Below are positions 35,128-46,047 of a DNA stretch of 64,000 nt, piece by piece (position 1 is the stretch's first letter; each line of letters begins with the position of its first letter). A program made the translations under genes and the position numbers. This stretch comes from Crocinitomicaceae bacterium. GTDB taxonomy: Bacteria > Bacteroidota > Bacteroidia > Flavobacteriales_G > Salibacteraceae. The DNA is taken from NCBI GenBank assembly GCA_002707155.1, contig PAME01000019.1, positions 124,001 through 188,000 on the forward strand, read 5' to 3'. The notes under the pieces are model-generated. The model ran no database searches and was not told the origin of the DNA. It was given only the letters and a program-made list of their open reading frames with translations.

Positions 35128-36503
35128 TTAAAGGTTAAAAATTATTTTTACGGTTGTTCCCTTGTTTATTTCACTGTCAATGTTCAATCTTGCTCCAATG
35201 GTGTCTGCACTTTTTTTAGCAATTGATAAACCGAGGCCGTTCCCTTTTATTTCTTTATGATTCAGAGCATTAGACCGAAAAAAATGATTGAATATATGTT
35301 TCAAATCCTCGTCATTAACTCCAACTCCTTCATCCGTAATTGAACATTCTAACAGCTGGTCATCTGCTTCAATCCTAATTTTAATTGTGCCTTTGTTTTT
35401 TGAATATTTGACGGCATTACTCAATACATTGTCAATGATTAGGCTCGCGTAATTTAAAGGCACTAAATGAGGCTGCTCAGAGTCAAATTTTAGGTCAATG
35501 AACAAGTTTTTAGCTGCAATTTGATCTTTAAGAAGAGACAATGACTCGTCAATAATCGTAAATAAATTGGCTGTTTTGTTAATCTGTTGACTGTTTTCGG
35601 AGTCAAGCCGAGCAAGCTTTAGCAGCTGTTCTAGCATGGTTGATAATCGATCAATTTCAGTTAAAGAATAGCTGATTTTTTCTTCGTATTCGTTTTGAGT
35701 TCTAGGCTTACGAATCAGGACTTCTAATGTCCCTCTTAAGGTTGCTAAGGGTGTAAGCAATTCATGAGAAGCATCAGATTTGAACTGCTTTTCTCGTTGC
35801 ATGGCATTTTCGATACGCTTCAATAAGCCATTAAAACTGTCGGTCAATTCAAAGAGTTCATCTTTATTGTTTGGGAGTTCGACGCGCTCATTGAGGTTGT
35901 TTTTTGTTATTCGGGTAACCGTTTGTGTCATCTTTTTAACTGGAAAGACGCTTCTTCGTGCAATAAATCGGGATACAAAGTATAAACCCAAAAGCATCAT
36001 AAAGTAGGAAATGAGTAAGATATTCCTTAAAGTAAGTAATACTGAATTGGACGATTCGGAGGACATAGCCGCTAGAATGTAGCCTTTTATTTTACCGTTC
36101 ATCTCAATGGGAATTTGAGCTTGTCGGATCGCCATACTATTTAGTGTAGCGTTAAAGTGCCCAGAATAGGTGGAGTCTTTTAGGAAAAGAACTTTATTTT
36201 TTAAATTAGGAGACTTATCCATAAGGCTTCCATTTTTATCCATGAGTTGATAAAAACTGGATTTACTTGAATTTCATAATGTTCTTTTTCTTGCCATTCA
36301 TCACTGTGTAAAAATTGAATACTGTCTCCAACTAGTTTTAATTCTTTAGTGTGTTTATTTGCTTCAAACGAGAGGTCATTGTCTAAGTTTTTGTGTACCG
36401 TTTTAAAAACTACAAGGTATACTGCGGTGAATAGGATAGCTGTAATGATAGCAGTGGCAATCATGTAGTGAACAGCGATTCTATTTTGAAAACTTAAACT
36501 CAT
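35128..36503 (-). pseudogene. Sensor histidine kinase (CusS/CzcS-like), split by a one-base frameshift
   Basis: The kinase is encoded in two overlapping frames: the N-terminal part (36503 to 36201) has a signal anchor (YMIATAIITAILFTAVYLVV) and a periplasmic sensor domain. The rest (36243 to 35128) has a second membrane helix (ILLISYFMMLLGLYFV), HAMP, the H-box SDASHELLTPLATLRG, N-box IIDNVLSNAVKYSKNKG, and G-boxes DEGVGV and GNGLGLSIAKK. The join is at a run of five A (36252-36256 on the plus strand); six would restore ...NPVFYQLMDKNGSLMDK in one frame of about 458 residues. It overlaps the response regulator by 4 bases. Either a sequencing homopolymer error or decay in step with the deleted pump. 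Confidence 0.85.
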
Positions 36504-37168
36504 AATTCCTTCGCAACATATCCGATACCGCGTACCGTTTGTATGTACATTTCTTTGTCGGTAAGCCCTAGTTTCTTTCGAATGGCATTGATATAAACAT
36601 CAATAACTCCTGTATTGTATTCGAAGTGGATATCCCAAACTTGTTCAATAATTAGAGTTCTTTTGCAAACTTTTCCTTTATTACGCAATAGGTATTCTAA
36701 AAGTGCAAACTCTTTTTGTGTAAGGTGTACTTCCAAATTGTTTTTACGCACTTCATGCGTCTCCGTATTTAGAGTTATATCTCCCAAAGTAAATTGATCG
36801 TGCTCACCTGTTTTAGGACGGAGTTGCACCTTTATGCGTTCAAGAAGTTCGTTAAAATGAAAGGGTTTTTTGATAAAATCATTGGCCCCCGATTGTAGCC
36901 CGAAAATTGTTTCATCTACCTTGTCTTTAGCAGTAAGGAAGATAATGGGTGTTTCAGGAAAATCGATTCTAAACCTGCGGCAAATTTCAATCCCACTCAA
37001 TCCCGGAAGCATCCAGTCCAGCAGCAGTAAATTATAATCCCCCGATAGGGCCAACTGCAATCCCTTTTGCCCATCATTGGCTACATCAACCATATAAGAC
37101 TCTTCAAGCAATCCCTGTTTTAGAAACGCCGCAATACCTTCTTCATCTTCTACGACTAATCTTCGCAT
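36500..37168 (-). CDS. OmpR-family response regulator (CusR/CzcR-like)
   Basis: A 222-residue regulator with a receiver domain (acidic pocket VEDEE, phospho-Asp in LLLLDWMLPGLSG, Lys in KKPFHFNELLERI) and an OmpR-type winged helix at the C-terminus (HLTQKEFALLEYLLRNKGKV, YINAIRKKLG, VRGIGYVAKEL). The N-terminus MRRLVVEDEE has RR where RILVVEDE is usual. It precedes and overlaps the kinase gene. Proximity to the CzcA stump and a shared direct-repeat element suggest it controlled metal efflux and its own gene. Confidence 0.92.
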   Translation of the reverse strand: MRRLVVEDEEGIAAFLKQGLLEESYMVDVANDGQKGLQLALSGDYNLLLLDWMLPGLSGIEICRRFRIDFPETPIIFLTAKDKVDETIFGLQSGANDFIKKPFHFNELLERIKVQLRPKTGEHDQFTLGDITLNTETHEVRKNNLEVHLTQKEFALLEYLLRNKGKVCKRTLIIEQVWDIHFEYNTGVIDVYINAIRKKLGLTDKEMYIQTVRGIGYVAKEL

Positions 37169-37525
37169 ATAGCAAAGATGAAGAGAATGGCTGAAATATG
37201 ATTTGTTTCATTCATAAGATTCACTTAAAACCAATCATCTTCAAAGGCAGCTATGATGAGTATGTAAGATTGTTCCTACTTCCAAATTCGCTTCATTCAA
37301 CTAACTCAAAACAAATGGTATTGGAAGGGACGAACTAGTTGTTTTATATTAAAGAATCCGTTTGCAGCAGAAAAGAATCACAATTAGATGCGGAAAGACT
37401 GTCACGATGGAAAGGATGAAACTCCTTTGTAACTATGAGGTGATTGTTGCTTTTAAAGAATAGATTGTCAAGCAAAACAAATCTTATATCTTTCCTTTTT
37501 CGTTTGTAAACAGAAACTAAATTTA
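37169..37525. other. 357-base divergent promoter region
   Basis: Between the response regulator and the acyltransferase gene. Holds the direct repeat at 37213-37232. A TATCTTTC box near 37486 (one base from TAnnTTTG), with TTGT about 18 bases upstream, is a candidate promoter for the plus-strand gene. No small ORF is convincing. Confidence 0.4.
37213..37232 (-). promoter_or_regulatory. Putative autoregulatory operator of the response regulator
   Basis: CATAAGATTCACTTAAAACC carries two half sites (CATAAG and CTTAAA) 11 bp apart and aligns with 16 of 20 bases of the element before the CzcA stump (34883-34902), in the same orientation relative to the genes. It lies about 45-65 bp upstream of the regulator ATG. 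Confidence 0.45.
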
Positions 37526-38866
37526 ATGTTCTACAAAACCCTAAAATTGCTCTTCACGCTAACCACAAAGGCATACTTTAGGTCAATTACAATACATGGC
37601 AAGGAAGATTTGCCACCTAAAAATACACCGGTAATATTCGCGGCAAATCATCCAAGTGCATTTATGGATCCTATTTTATTGGGTGCTTTCATTAAAAGAC
37701 CTCTATACTTTTTGGCTCGTGGCGATATTTTTAGCAACAAATTCGCGCGTTCCGTATTCAATCTAATGCATATGATTCCGGTGTACAAAGCAGAGGATTC
37801 GCCTGGACAAATGCATAAGAACGCATCTACTGTTGAAAAATGTTACGATCATTTAGGAGAAAACAAAACCATACTTATTTTCCCTGAAGGAGTAAGTAAA
37901 ACCGAACGGCGCTTAAGAGAAATTAAAACGGGTACCGCAAGAATAGCCTTGGGGGCTGAAGAAAAACACGATTTTAAGTTGGGTTTGACAATAATTCCCG
38001 TTGGCCTTAATTATAGTAATCCGCACCTTTTTAAAAGCGATGTATTGGTCAATTTTGGAAAACCAATAATCGTAAGCGATTATAAAGACTCATTTACAAA
38101 AGACGCTAGAGAAGCAGTTGTTCAATTAACGGTGCGGATAAAATCAGACTTAGAAGCTCAAATGATTGTAATAGAAAATGAGGAACTTGAAAAAACAATT
38201 GAGAATATTGAAACTCTTTATAGAAGCGCATTAAGACAAGATAATTCGGAGGAAGCCAAGGGGAGTCAAGATTTTAAACTGTCCCAAGATATTGTAAAAG
38301 CAGTTGAGCATTTTGCGCAGCACGAACCTGCTATTCTTATAAAATTTCAACGAGACATTAAGGCATATTTAGACGATTTAGAACAATCTCAATTAAGCGA
38401 TAAACAAATTCGATCAGCTTCAATTAAGCTAGACGTGATAAGGAAGTTCGCCTACTTCTTAATTGGTTTTCCATTTTTTCTATTTGGACTAATTACCAAT
38501 TTCATTCCTTTTAAATTGACAGGAATCATAACAAGAGCTGCAAAAGCTAGAGAAGATTTTGTTGGTGCTGTAACTCTTGCCGTTGGGCTTTTTGTATTTC
38601 TTATCATATATGGACTGGAAACGTGGGCAATTGCTAGTTACACTAATAATATTGTGGGCTTATTTTTCTTAATTAGCTTATACCCAGCAGGTTTATTTAC
38701 AATCAATTATTTTGTTTCCTTTTACAAATTGCAGATAACCTTCAAATACTTGTCGGTTTTTGTTCGAAAAAGCGATTTGATTACTCGGTTGAAAACAGAT
38801 CGGCAAGCGTTAATTGACGAATTAGAAAAAAGGAAAGCTGATTATTTGGAATTTACAAAAGCCTGA
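37526..38866 (+). CDS. 1-acyl-sn-glycerol-3-phosphate acyltransferase family protein with C-terminal membrane region
   Basis: A 446-residue protein. The N-terminal half is a PlsC domain: AANHPSAFMDP gives the H-x4-D catalytic pair, MHMIPVYKAED the acceptor block and IFPEGVSKTERRLREIKTG the third motif. The C-terminal half contains a helical linker (about 215-290) and three or four hydrophobic helices at about 305-410 (YFLIGFPFFLFGLITNFIPF, AVTLAVGLFVFLIIYGLETW). This architecture is common in Bacteroidota, where such proteins are thought to acylate membrane lipids. Precise substrate unknown. Confidence 0.87.
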   Translation: MFYKTLKLLFTLTTKAYFRSITIHGKEDLPPKNTPVIFAANHPSAFMDPILLGAFIKRPLYFLARGDIFSNKFARSVFNLMHMIPVYKAEDSPGQMHKNASTVEKCYDHLGENKTILIFPEGVSKTERRLREIKTGTARIALGAEEKHDFKLGLTIIPVGLNYSNPHLFKSDVLVNFGKPIIVSDYKDSFTKDAREAVVQLTVRIKSDLEAQMIVIENEELEKTIENIETLYRSALRQDNSEEAKGSQDFKLSQDIVKAVEHFAQHEPAILIKFQRDIKAYLDDLEQSQLSDKQIRSASIKLDVIRKFAYFLIGFPFFLFGLITNFIPFKLTGIITRAAKAREDFVGAVTLAVGLFVFLIIYGLETWAIASYTNNIVGLFFLISLYPAGLFTINYFVSFYKLQITFKYLSVFVRKSDLITRLKTDRQALIDELEKRKADYLEFTKA

Positions 38867-39053
38867 TGCTGCGATTTCTTCGAATACAGCCACATTCGAA
38901 AAAATAGGATTAAAATCGTTTGTGCTAAATTTTAGACTTGATCTTATGCTTGAGTTTTAAGGATTCACTTTTGTGTTGCTACCTTCGGTTATGAGAAAAC
39001 CAGAAAAAACAGGCACAAATTGGTTAAAATTCAAGTCTTCCGTAACGTAAAAT

Positions 39054-39674
39054 CTACAATCTTTTTTTGCCCACAAACCGAATTACTTTGCCTTTTCCAT
39101 TGTGGTATAAACCCTCTTTTAAGTCCACAGTTATTTCTTCGAGTTGAATGATTTCAAAATTCTGGAAGTCCCGTTGTATCGACTCAGTCGAAAACAGCAT
39201 TTCAGCTTTGTCAGGACCGCCTACGTTAGGATTGAGTTTCCTTAACTCTATATGACCAGTGCTAAAGCCTTCTAAAATTATTAGTCCACCTGGATTTAGC
39301 AATTCCGCTACTTTTTTGTAATATTTCGATAATAAAGGAGGTGGGAAGTGTGCGTAAATTAGGGCAGCGATATCAAACTTTTCATTTATTAGCGGTAAGT
39401 CAAAAAGCTCACCCACGTAATAATTAATAGATACGTTTTCTTGCTCTGCCAACTGTAATGCTTTTCTTTTTCCTTCTGTGCTAATATCAAAAGCAGAAAC
39501 CACTAAGCCCATTTTTGCAGCGAAAACTGCATTTCGCCCTTCACCTTCAGCATGTAATAACAATTTACCATTAGGTTTAAATTGATCAAGTACTGCTTTA
39601 AAAAAATTATTTGGCGCAATTCCGTAGGCGTATTCCTTATTCGCGTAACGCGAATCCCACATTTCTTTCATCAT
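39054..39674 (-). CDS. Class I SAM-dependent methyltransferase (TehB-like)
   Basis: A 206-residue protein starting MMKEMWDSRYANKEYAYGIAP, the characteristic N-terminus of TehB-like/thiopurine-type methyltransferases. The SAM-binding segment is LLLHAEGEGRNAVFAAKMGL, in which the usual LDxGxGxGR is LHAEGEGR, and the second acidic motif AFDISTEG is present. YAHFPPPLLSKYYKKVAELL, NPGGLIILEGFSTGH and a long tail follow. Substrate not known; tellurite or thiol detoxification has been suggested for relatives. Confidence 0.85.
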   Translation of the reverse strand: MMKEMWDSRYANKEYAYGIAPNNFFKAVLDQFKPNGKLLLHAEGEGRNAVFAAKMGLVVSAFDISTEGKRKALQLAEQENVSINYYVGELFDLPLINEKFDIAALIYAHFPPPLLSKYYKKVAELLNPGGLIILEGFSTGHIELRKLNPNVGGPDKAEMLFSTESIQRDFQNFEIIQLEEITVDLKEGLYHNGKGKVIRFVGKKRL

Positions 39675-39770
39675 ATTTTTAGGTGTAAAAAATGATTCTA
39701 TTAATCCCTAATTATATAGTAACCTTATAATCATCTATGTAATTGAAGGGAAGTCCTTTTTTGAGCAATA

Positions 39771-39977
39771 TTACCGTTCAATACTCAACGCTCGAGATGG
39801 GCATTGTATAACTTGATCTATAATTGCTTGTTTTGTAGCACCCTCTGGTTGAATCCAAGGTTTTTCTTGAGGTTTAAAAACTGAAGCCAATCCTTTTGCA
39901 CAATTTGCCGAATGAATGCATTTTTCGCTTTCCCAAACAATTTTTATATCCTCTTTTTCGTATTTCTTTATTGCCAT
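39771..39977 (-). CDS. Divergent mono-cluster ferredoxin-like protein
   Basis: A 68-residue protein from the ATG at 39977 (MAIKKYEKEDIKIVWESEKC); an upstream ATG at 40022 would add an unlikely hydrophobic tail. The cysteines CIHSANC near the N-terminus and QCPSRALSIE near the C-terminus follow the divergent 4Fe-4S mono-cluster domain (PF06902-like; C-x5-C ... C-P). Probably carries one iron-sulfur cluster for electron transfer. Divergent from ligA, 59 bases apart. Confidence 0.8.
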   Translation of the reverse strand: MAIKKYEKEDIKIVWESEKCIHSANCAKGLASVFKPQEKPWIQPEGATKQAIIDQVIQCPSRALSIER

Positions 39978-40009
39978 ATTTGTAGGTTTTAGAGAACTAA
40001 AAATACTAA

Positions 40010-42058
<2,049 letters not shown>

Positions 42059-42094
42059 ATTATTCGATAGTAGCATTGGGTTTAAGAAACGGTA

Positions 42095-42102
42095 TACTTT
42101 TG
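42095..42102 (+). promoter_or_regulatory. Putative promoter of the periplasmic binding protein gene
   Basis: TACTTTTG fits the -7 consensus TAnnTTTG, 20 bases before the ATG at 42123. An ATTG/TTGG lies about 16-19 bases upstream in place of the -33 TTTG. Confidence 0.4.
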
Positions 42103-42122
42103 CAAATTGAAAAACAGATATC

Positions 42123-42974
42123 ATGAAAAATTCTATTGCAACTATTTTATTGTCAGCATTTTGCCTATCGTCTTTTGCTCAAAACTCAACCTACCAAAGT
42201 TGGAAGAGTGTTGCAAATGAGCGAGCAGGTGTTTTAAATGTAAATTATTTTGACAATTACCCTTTTGCATATTCTGATCCGAATGGAAAACAAAAAGGCA
42301 TTGAAATTGAAATTATTCAGGAGTTTCAGAAATGGTTAAAAGTTTATAAGGGGGTAGAACTAAAACTAAACTTTAAACAATACGACAATTTCGACACCTT
42401 CTATAGTGCCATAAAAGATGGTGGAAATGGTAAAATTGGTTTAGGCTCAGTGACCATTCGACAAGATCGAGAAAAATGGGCGCAATTTTCTCAGCCATAT
42501 TTGAAAAATATTGCGGTTTTAGCTTCAGCATTGGATGTTAACTCTTTGCAGGACCTTACAGGTTTTCCAACTGTTTTTGAAGGCAAAGTAGCTTTGGTAG
42601 TGAAAGGCTCATCGCATGAAAAGGAATTGCTTCAAATAAAAGAAAAGTATTATCCAGAAATGAGAGTGAGTTATGCCTCAAATCCAAAAGAAATGTTGAT
42701 CAAAATGAAATCAGAACCTAAGTACTTTGGTTACGTGGACATTATAACCTACATGGCTTTTACTGAAGAGCAAGGTGGTATTCTACGAGTGCACCGCGCT
42801 GCAGATATTCAAGGTGAATTATTTGGATTTGTATTTCCTCCAAATAGCGATTGGAACACCATTTTTAACGAGTTTATGGTCGGTGGATTTGGTTTTACTG
42901 CCACAGATGAGTACCATGCAATATTGGAAAAGTATTTAGAGCTGAATGTAATTCAGGAAGTTCAATTGCGTTAG
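42123..42974 (+). CDS. Extracellular solute-binding protein family 3 (periplasmic)
   Basis: A 283-residue protein with a signal peptide (1-19, ATILLSAFCLSSFAQ) and a family 3 binding fold: LNVNYFDNYPFAYSDPNGKQ, KGIEIEIIQEFQKWLKVYKG, GKIGLGSVTIRQDREKWAQF and SQPYLKN. It would bind an amino acid or similar small solute. No ABC permease genes are adjacent, so it may act as a sensor or lone binding protein rather than part of a transporter. A promoter-like box precedes it; prmC follows 5 bases later. Confidence 0.85.
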   Translation: MKNSIATILLSAFCLSSFAQNSTYQSWKSVANERAGVLNVNYFDNYPFAYSDPNGKQKGIEIEIIQEFQKWLKVYKGVELKLNFKQYDNFDTFYSAIKDGGNGKIGLGSVTIRQDREKWAQFSQPYLKNIAVLASALDVNSLQDLTGFPTVFEGKVALVVKGSSHEKELLQIKEKYYPEMRVSYASNPKEMLIKMKSEPKYFGYVDIITYMAFTEEQGGILRVHRAADIQGELFGFVFPPNSDWNTIFNEFMVGGFGFTATDEYHAILEKYLELNVIQEVQLR

Positions 42975-42979
42975 AACTG

Positions 42980-43840
42980 GTGAAGCTCATTGATAATACC
43001 CTTAAAGGGGTCGAACGTTATATTGAAGACAAGCTAAATGAATTGTTTAGTAGTTCTGAAATTGTAACGCTTGCAAACACATTATTTACTGAGCAGCTTA
43101 ATATTAGCAAACAACAACGGCTTTTAGATCCAACCCATAAAGTTACCGAAGGTGATTTATTATTAATTATCCGATCGGTTAATAGATTACTTGAACAGGA
43201 ACCAATTGATTATATAGTCGGTAATACCGAGTTCTATGGATTGCGGTTCAAAGTAGGAAGAGAAGTCTTAATTCCTCGTCCAGAGACAGAAGAGCTTTGC
43301 GAATGGATAATTTCTGAAGAAAATAAAGCAGGGCTTAAAGTTGTCGATATTGGATCAGGCTCGGGTTGCATCGCAATTACACTTGCAACTCACCTAATAA
43401 ATGCAAAAGTGTACGCTTGTGATGTTTCTGCTGCTGCACTAAGCTTATGTACTGAAAATGCAGTATTAAATTCAGCCACAATTGATTCAAAGTGTTTCGA
43501 TGTTCTGAAACAGTTTCCATTTGAAGAAAAGTTGGATATTATAGTTTCTAACCCTCCATACGTATTGAAAAGTGACAAGTCAGAAATGGAAAAGAACGTT
43601 CTTGATTATGAGCCGCATTTGGCTTTGTTTGTTGAGGATAATGATCCTTTGTTGTTTTACCGAAAGATTGCGGAACAGGCCAAACTTCATTTGAACCCAA
43701 ACGGTCGATTGTACTTTGAAATCCATGAAAGGTACTCCATTGATATTCAGTCTCTTTTGAGTAAAATGGGCTTTTCGAATATTGAGGTTAGAAAGGATGC
43801 GCAGGATAAGGATAGAATGGTGAGGGCCGTTTCAGTGTAA
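42980..43840 (+). CDS. prmC: Peptide chain release factor N5-glutamine methyltransferase
   Basis: A 286-residue enzyme that methylates the GGQ glutamine of release factors. It has the helical N-terminal domain ending EPIDYIVGNTEFYGLRFKVG, the VLIPRPETEEL block, SAM-binding KVVDIGSGSGCIAITLA, and the catalytic IIVSNPPYVLKSDKSEME (NPPY). The start is a GTG 5 bases after the stop of the binding-protein gene; no ATG is placed better. Confidence 0.93.
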   Translation: MKLIDNTLKGVERYIEDKLNELFSSSEIVTLANTLFTEQLNISKQQRLLDPTHKVTEGDLLLIIRSVNRLLEQEPIDYIVGNTEFYGLRFKVGREVLIPRPETEELCEWIISEENKAGLKVVDIGSGSGCIAITLATHLINAKVYACDVSAAALSLCTENAVLNSATIDSKCFDVLKQFPFEEKLDIIVSNPPYVLKSDKSEMEKNVLDYEPHLALFVEDNDPLLFYRKIAEQAKLHLNPNGRLYFEIHERYSIDIQSLLSKMGFSNIEVRKDAQDKDRMVRAVSV

Positions 43841-43876
43841 TTGAGCATTATATCGTAGAACTAACTCCAATTATTA

Positions 43877-44113
43877 GTCATCCTGAATTTAGTTCAGGAT
43901 CTCAGCGTTAACTGATCTTGTTGCTCATAGTTTTAATTAAATCTACGTTTATTATTCCCGGTAGAGATGCTGAAACCAGTTCAGCATGACGTGGTATAAC
44001 AGTTTAGCACAGTTTAATTATTATTCAAACTAAAACCAGCTGAGCATGACGTGGTGGTAGAATTTAGTACAATTTTACGTATTAGTCAGATTGATTCAAG
44101 TTCAGCATAACGG
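43877..44113. repeat. Array of degenerate inverted-repeat elements
   Basis: GTCATCCTGAATTTAGTTCA at 43877 faces GAGATGCTGAAACCAGTTCA and GCATGAC (ending 43990), an inverted pair also seen at 28605-28673. Two further partial right arms follow: CCAGCTGAGCATGACGTGG near 44036 and AAGTTCAGCATAACGGGTA near 44100. They fill the 328-base gap between prmC and the POT transporter gene; no gene is visible in it. Confidence 0.6.
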
Positions 44114-44168
44114 GTAATAGGCTAATTCTCAAAAACTATCCTATTTTCGACGTTCTCAAAATTTCACT

Positions 44169-45494
44169 ATGCAAGAGCAAACAATTTTAGGTCACCCAAA
44201 AGGATTATTCATTTTATTTTTTACAGAATTATGGGAGCGGTTTTCCTACTATGGAATGCGCGCAATTCTAGTGCTATACCTTACCAAAGAAACATCAGAC
44301 ACCTTCAATCCAGGTATGGGATGGACCAGTGCCGAGGCACTTTCTCTCTACGGTACTTATGGAATGATGGTATATTTTATGGGAATATTTGGCGGAGTTG
44401 CTGCCGATAAATGGTTAGGGCAGAAGAAGGCAGTTATTTTTGGTGGAATACTTATAATTTTCGGCCAGTTTGCACTCGCATTTGAATCCTTAACCATGTT
44501 TTATTCGGGTTTAGCGCTTTTGGTGTGTGGAGTAGGACTCTTAAAGCCCAATATCAGTACAATGGTTGGAGGGTTATATAAACAAGGCGATGGCAGAAGA
44601 GATGCTGGGTTTACCTTATTCTACATTGGAATAAATATCGGAGCACTTGCTGCACCTTTTTTAGTAGGAACTATTGGAGAGCAAATAAATTGGCATTTAG
44701 GTTTTTCTCTTGCAGGTTTTGGGATGATTTTAGGCCAACTGGTGTTTGTCTTTGGAAAGAAACATTTAAAGGATGTGGGCAACCTGCTAAAGCATTCAGA
44801 AACGGAGTCGCATTTAGCTTCGCAACCACTTACAAAAGTCGAAAAAGATAGAATTATTGTTCTATTGATTTCATTTCTTATAGTTATTGTTTTTTGGGCA
44901 GCCTATGAGCAGGCAGGCGGATTAATGAATCTATACGCAAGGGATAGTGTAGATAGAATAGTTTTTGGTTATGAAATACCTACCAGTTGGTTTCAGTCTT
45001 TGCATGCATTGTATGTAGTTATAATTGGAGCTCCTATGGCTTGGCTTTGGTTAAGATGGGGTAGAATGGGAAAAGAGTCATCAGCAATATTTAAGATGGC
45101 CGTAGGGATGATTGTAATGAGTATTAGTTTTTTAATGCTAATGGGCGCAGTGTACGATGCTTCTATAAATATGCTAGGAAAAGCACCAATTTATTGGTTG
45201 TTCTTTTCTTATTTGTTGCATGTAGTTGCTGAGTTGAGTATATCGCCAGTGGCGCTCTCTTTCATTACGAAATTAGCCCCTGTAAAATACGCAAGTATAA
45301 TGATGGGGACTTACTTTGCGGTAACTGGACTTGGAAACAAAGCAGCTGGGATGTTAGGGGTATATGCTCAGAAGTCTGGCGAAATGACAGCATTTGCAAT
45401 TATTGCAATTGCATGCCTGATTGTTGGACTCTTGCTTTTTACTTTAGTAAAAAAACTAAAGGTATTGGCTCATAATGCAGAAGAGGTAGTATAA
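44169..45494 (+). CDS. POT/PTR family proton-dependent oligopeptide transporter
   Basis: A 441-residue polytopic protein of the MFS superfamily (POT family). The first helix carries the signature ELWERFSYYGMRAILVLYL, followed by GGVAADKWLGQKKAVIFGG (cytoplasmic loop of MFS) and FTLFYIGINIGALAAPFLVG (PTR signature with the N-I-G motif). About 12-13 membrane helices are visible. Shorter than many POT proteins, but no internal break is seen. Imports di- and tripeptides with protons. A pirin lies convergent at 46.5 kb; relics of second copies of both genes lie between them. Confidence 0.93.
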   Translation: MQEQTILGHPKGLFILFFTELWERFSYYGMRAILVLYLTKETSDTFNPGMGWTSAEALSLYGTYGMMVYFMGIFGGVAADKWLGQKKAVIFGGILIIFGQFALAFESLTMFYSGLALLVCGVGLLKPNISTMVGGLYKQGDGRRDAGFTLFYIGINIGALAAPFLVGTIGEQINWHLGFSLAGFGMILGQLVFVFGKKHLKDVGNLLKHSETESHLASQPLTKVEKDRIIVLLISFLIVIVFWAAYEQAGGLMNLYARDSVDRIVFGYEIPTSWFQSLHALYVVIIGAPMAWLWLRWGRMGKESSAIFKMAVGMIVMSISFLMLMGAVYDASINMLGKAPIYWLFFSYLLHVVAELSISPVALSFITKLAPVKYASIMMGTYFAVTGLGNKAAGMLGVYAQKSGEMTAFAIIAIACLIVGLLLFTLVKKLKVLAHNAEEVV

Positions 45495-45517
45495 TAGTTA
45501 GAAGAAAACACTCAAAT

Positions 45518-45812
45518 CCCAAATGCTTGCGATATTTCCTCACGAGTATTCATTACAAAAGAACCATGTTGCACTGCAGGTTCTTTTATGGACTTTACTT
45601 GATGGGTTAAAATTTTGCTCCACTTCTCAGTATTGAATCTTGATCCGGATTTACTTCTTCGGCGCAATAATCTGTATTTGCCTCCATTTGAATGTTCCAA
45701 ACTGCAACATTACTCGCTGGATCACTTACCCATGAATCGTGTGGAGGTGAGGGCAGTTTTTCATTTTCTATTGGACCAGCTATAATTTCGATTTCGGTTT
45801 TGTTGCATTTTG
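45518..45812 (-). pseudogene. Relic copy of the pirin gene
   Basis: Nearly identical in stretches to the intact pirin at 46611-47008: matching ATTTCCTCACGAGTATTCAT and the long block around CCATTTGAATGTTCCAAACT. An internal deletion of about 100 bases and several small indels break the frame (N-I-Q-M-E-A-N-T-D-Y-C instead of N-A-E-W). Both ends of the gene are missing: roughly the first 210 and the last 35 codons. It lies immediately downstream of the POT gene, tail to tail with it, and abuts the POT relic at about 45812-45825. Confidence 0.85.
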
Positions 45813-45824
45813 CTCTAAAGATGC

Positions 45825-46016
45825 TTGAAAAAAAGCAGATGGAATGTTGGGTGTCTATGCTCAGAAGTCTGGCGAAATTACAGCATTTGCTATTATCGCA
45901 ACACAAGCCTTATTCTCAAACTTTTGCTTTTTACTTTAGTGAGAAAACTAAAGTTACCGGCGAATAATAAAGAAGTGGTAGTTAAAAAGAAGCACAAACA
46001 GCCTCAGAACAATTAA
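45825..46016 (+). pseudogene. Relic 3-prime end of a second POT transporter gene
   Basis: Bases from about 45850 on parallel the end of the intact POT gene (45355-45494): MLGVYAQKSGEITAFAII matches MLGVYAQKSGEMTAFAII, and LLLFTLVRKLKLPANNKEVV matches LLLFTLVKKLKVLAHNAEEV. A frameshift separates these two parts. The tail is longer than in the intact copy (VKKKHKQPQNN). The first 390 or so codons are missing. Confidence 0.8.
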
Positions 46017-46047
46017 TGAAATAGGATTTATAAAAAGCTGATTTTAA

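Noticed and set aside
36201-36256. Programmed frameshifting in the sensor kinase
   Set aside because: There is no slippery heptamer with a downstream structure, and the lesion is a plain homopolymer length change.
43841-44168. A small RNA gene between prmC and the POT gene
   Set aside because: The structure is fully explained by degenerate inverted repeats shared with 28605-28673.
45692-45967. A coding gene on the plus strand across the pirin and POT relics
   Set aside because: The frame is a shadow across two relics on opposite strands and matches nothing expected of a protein.
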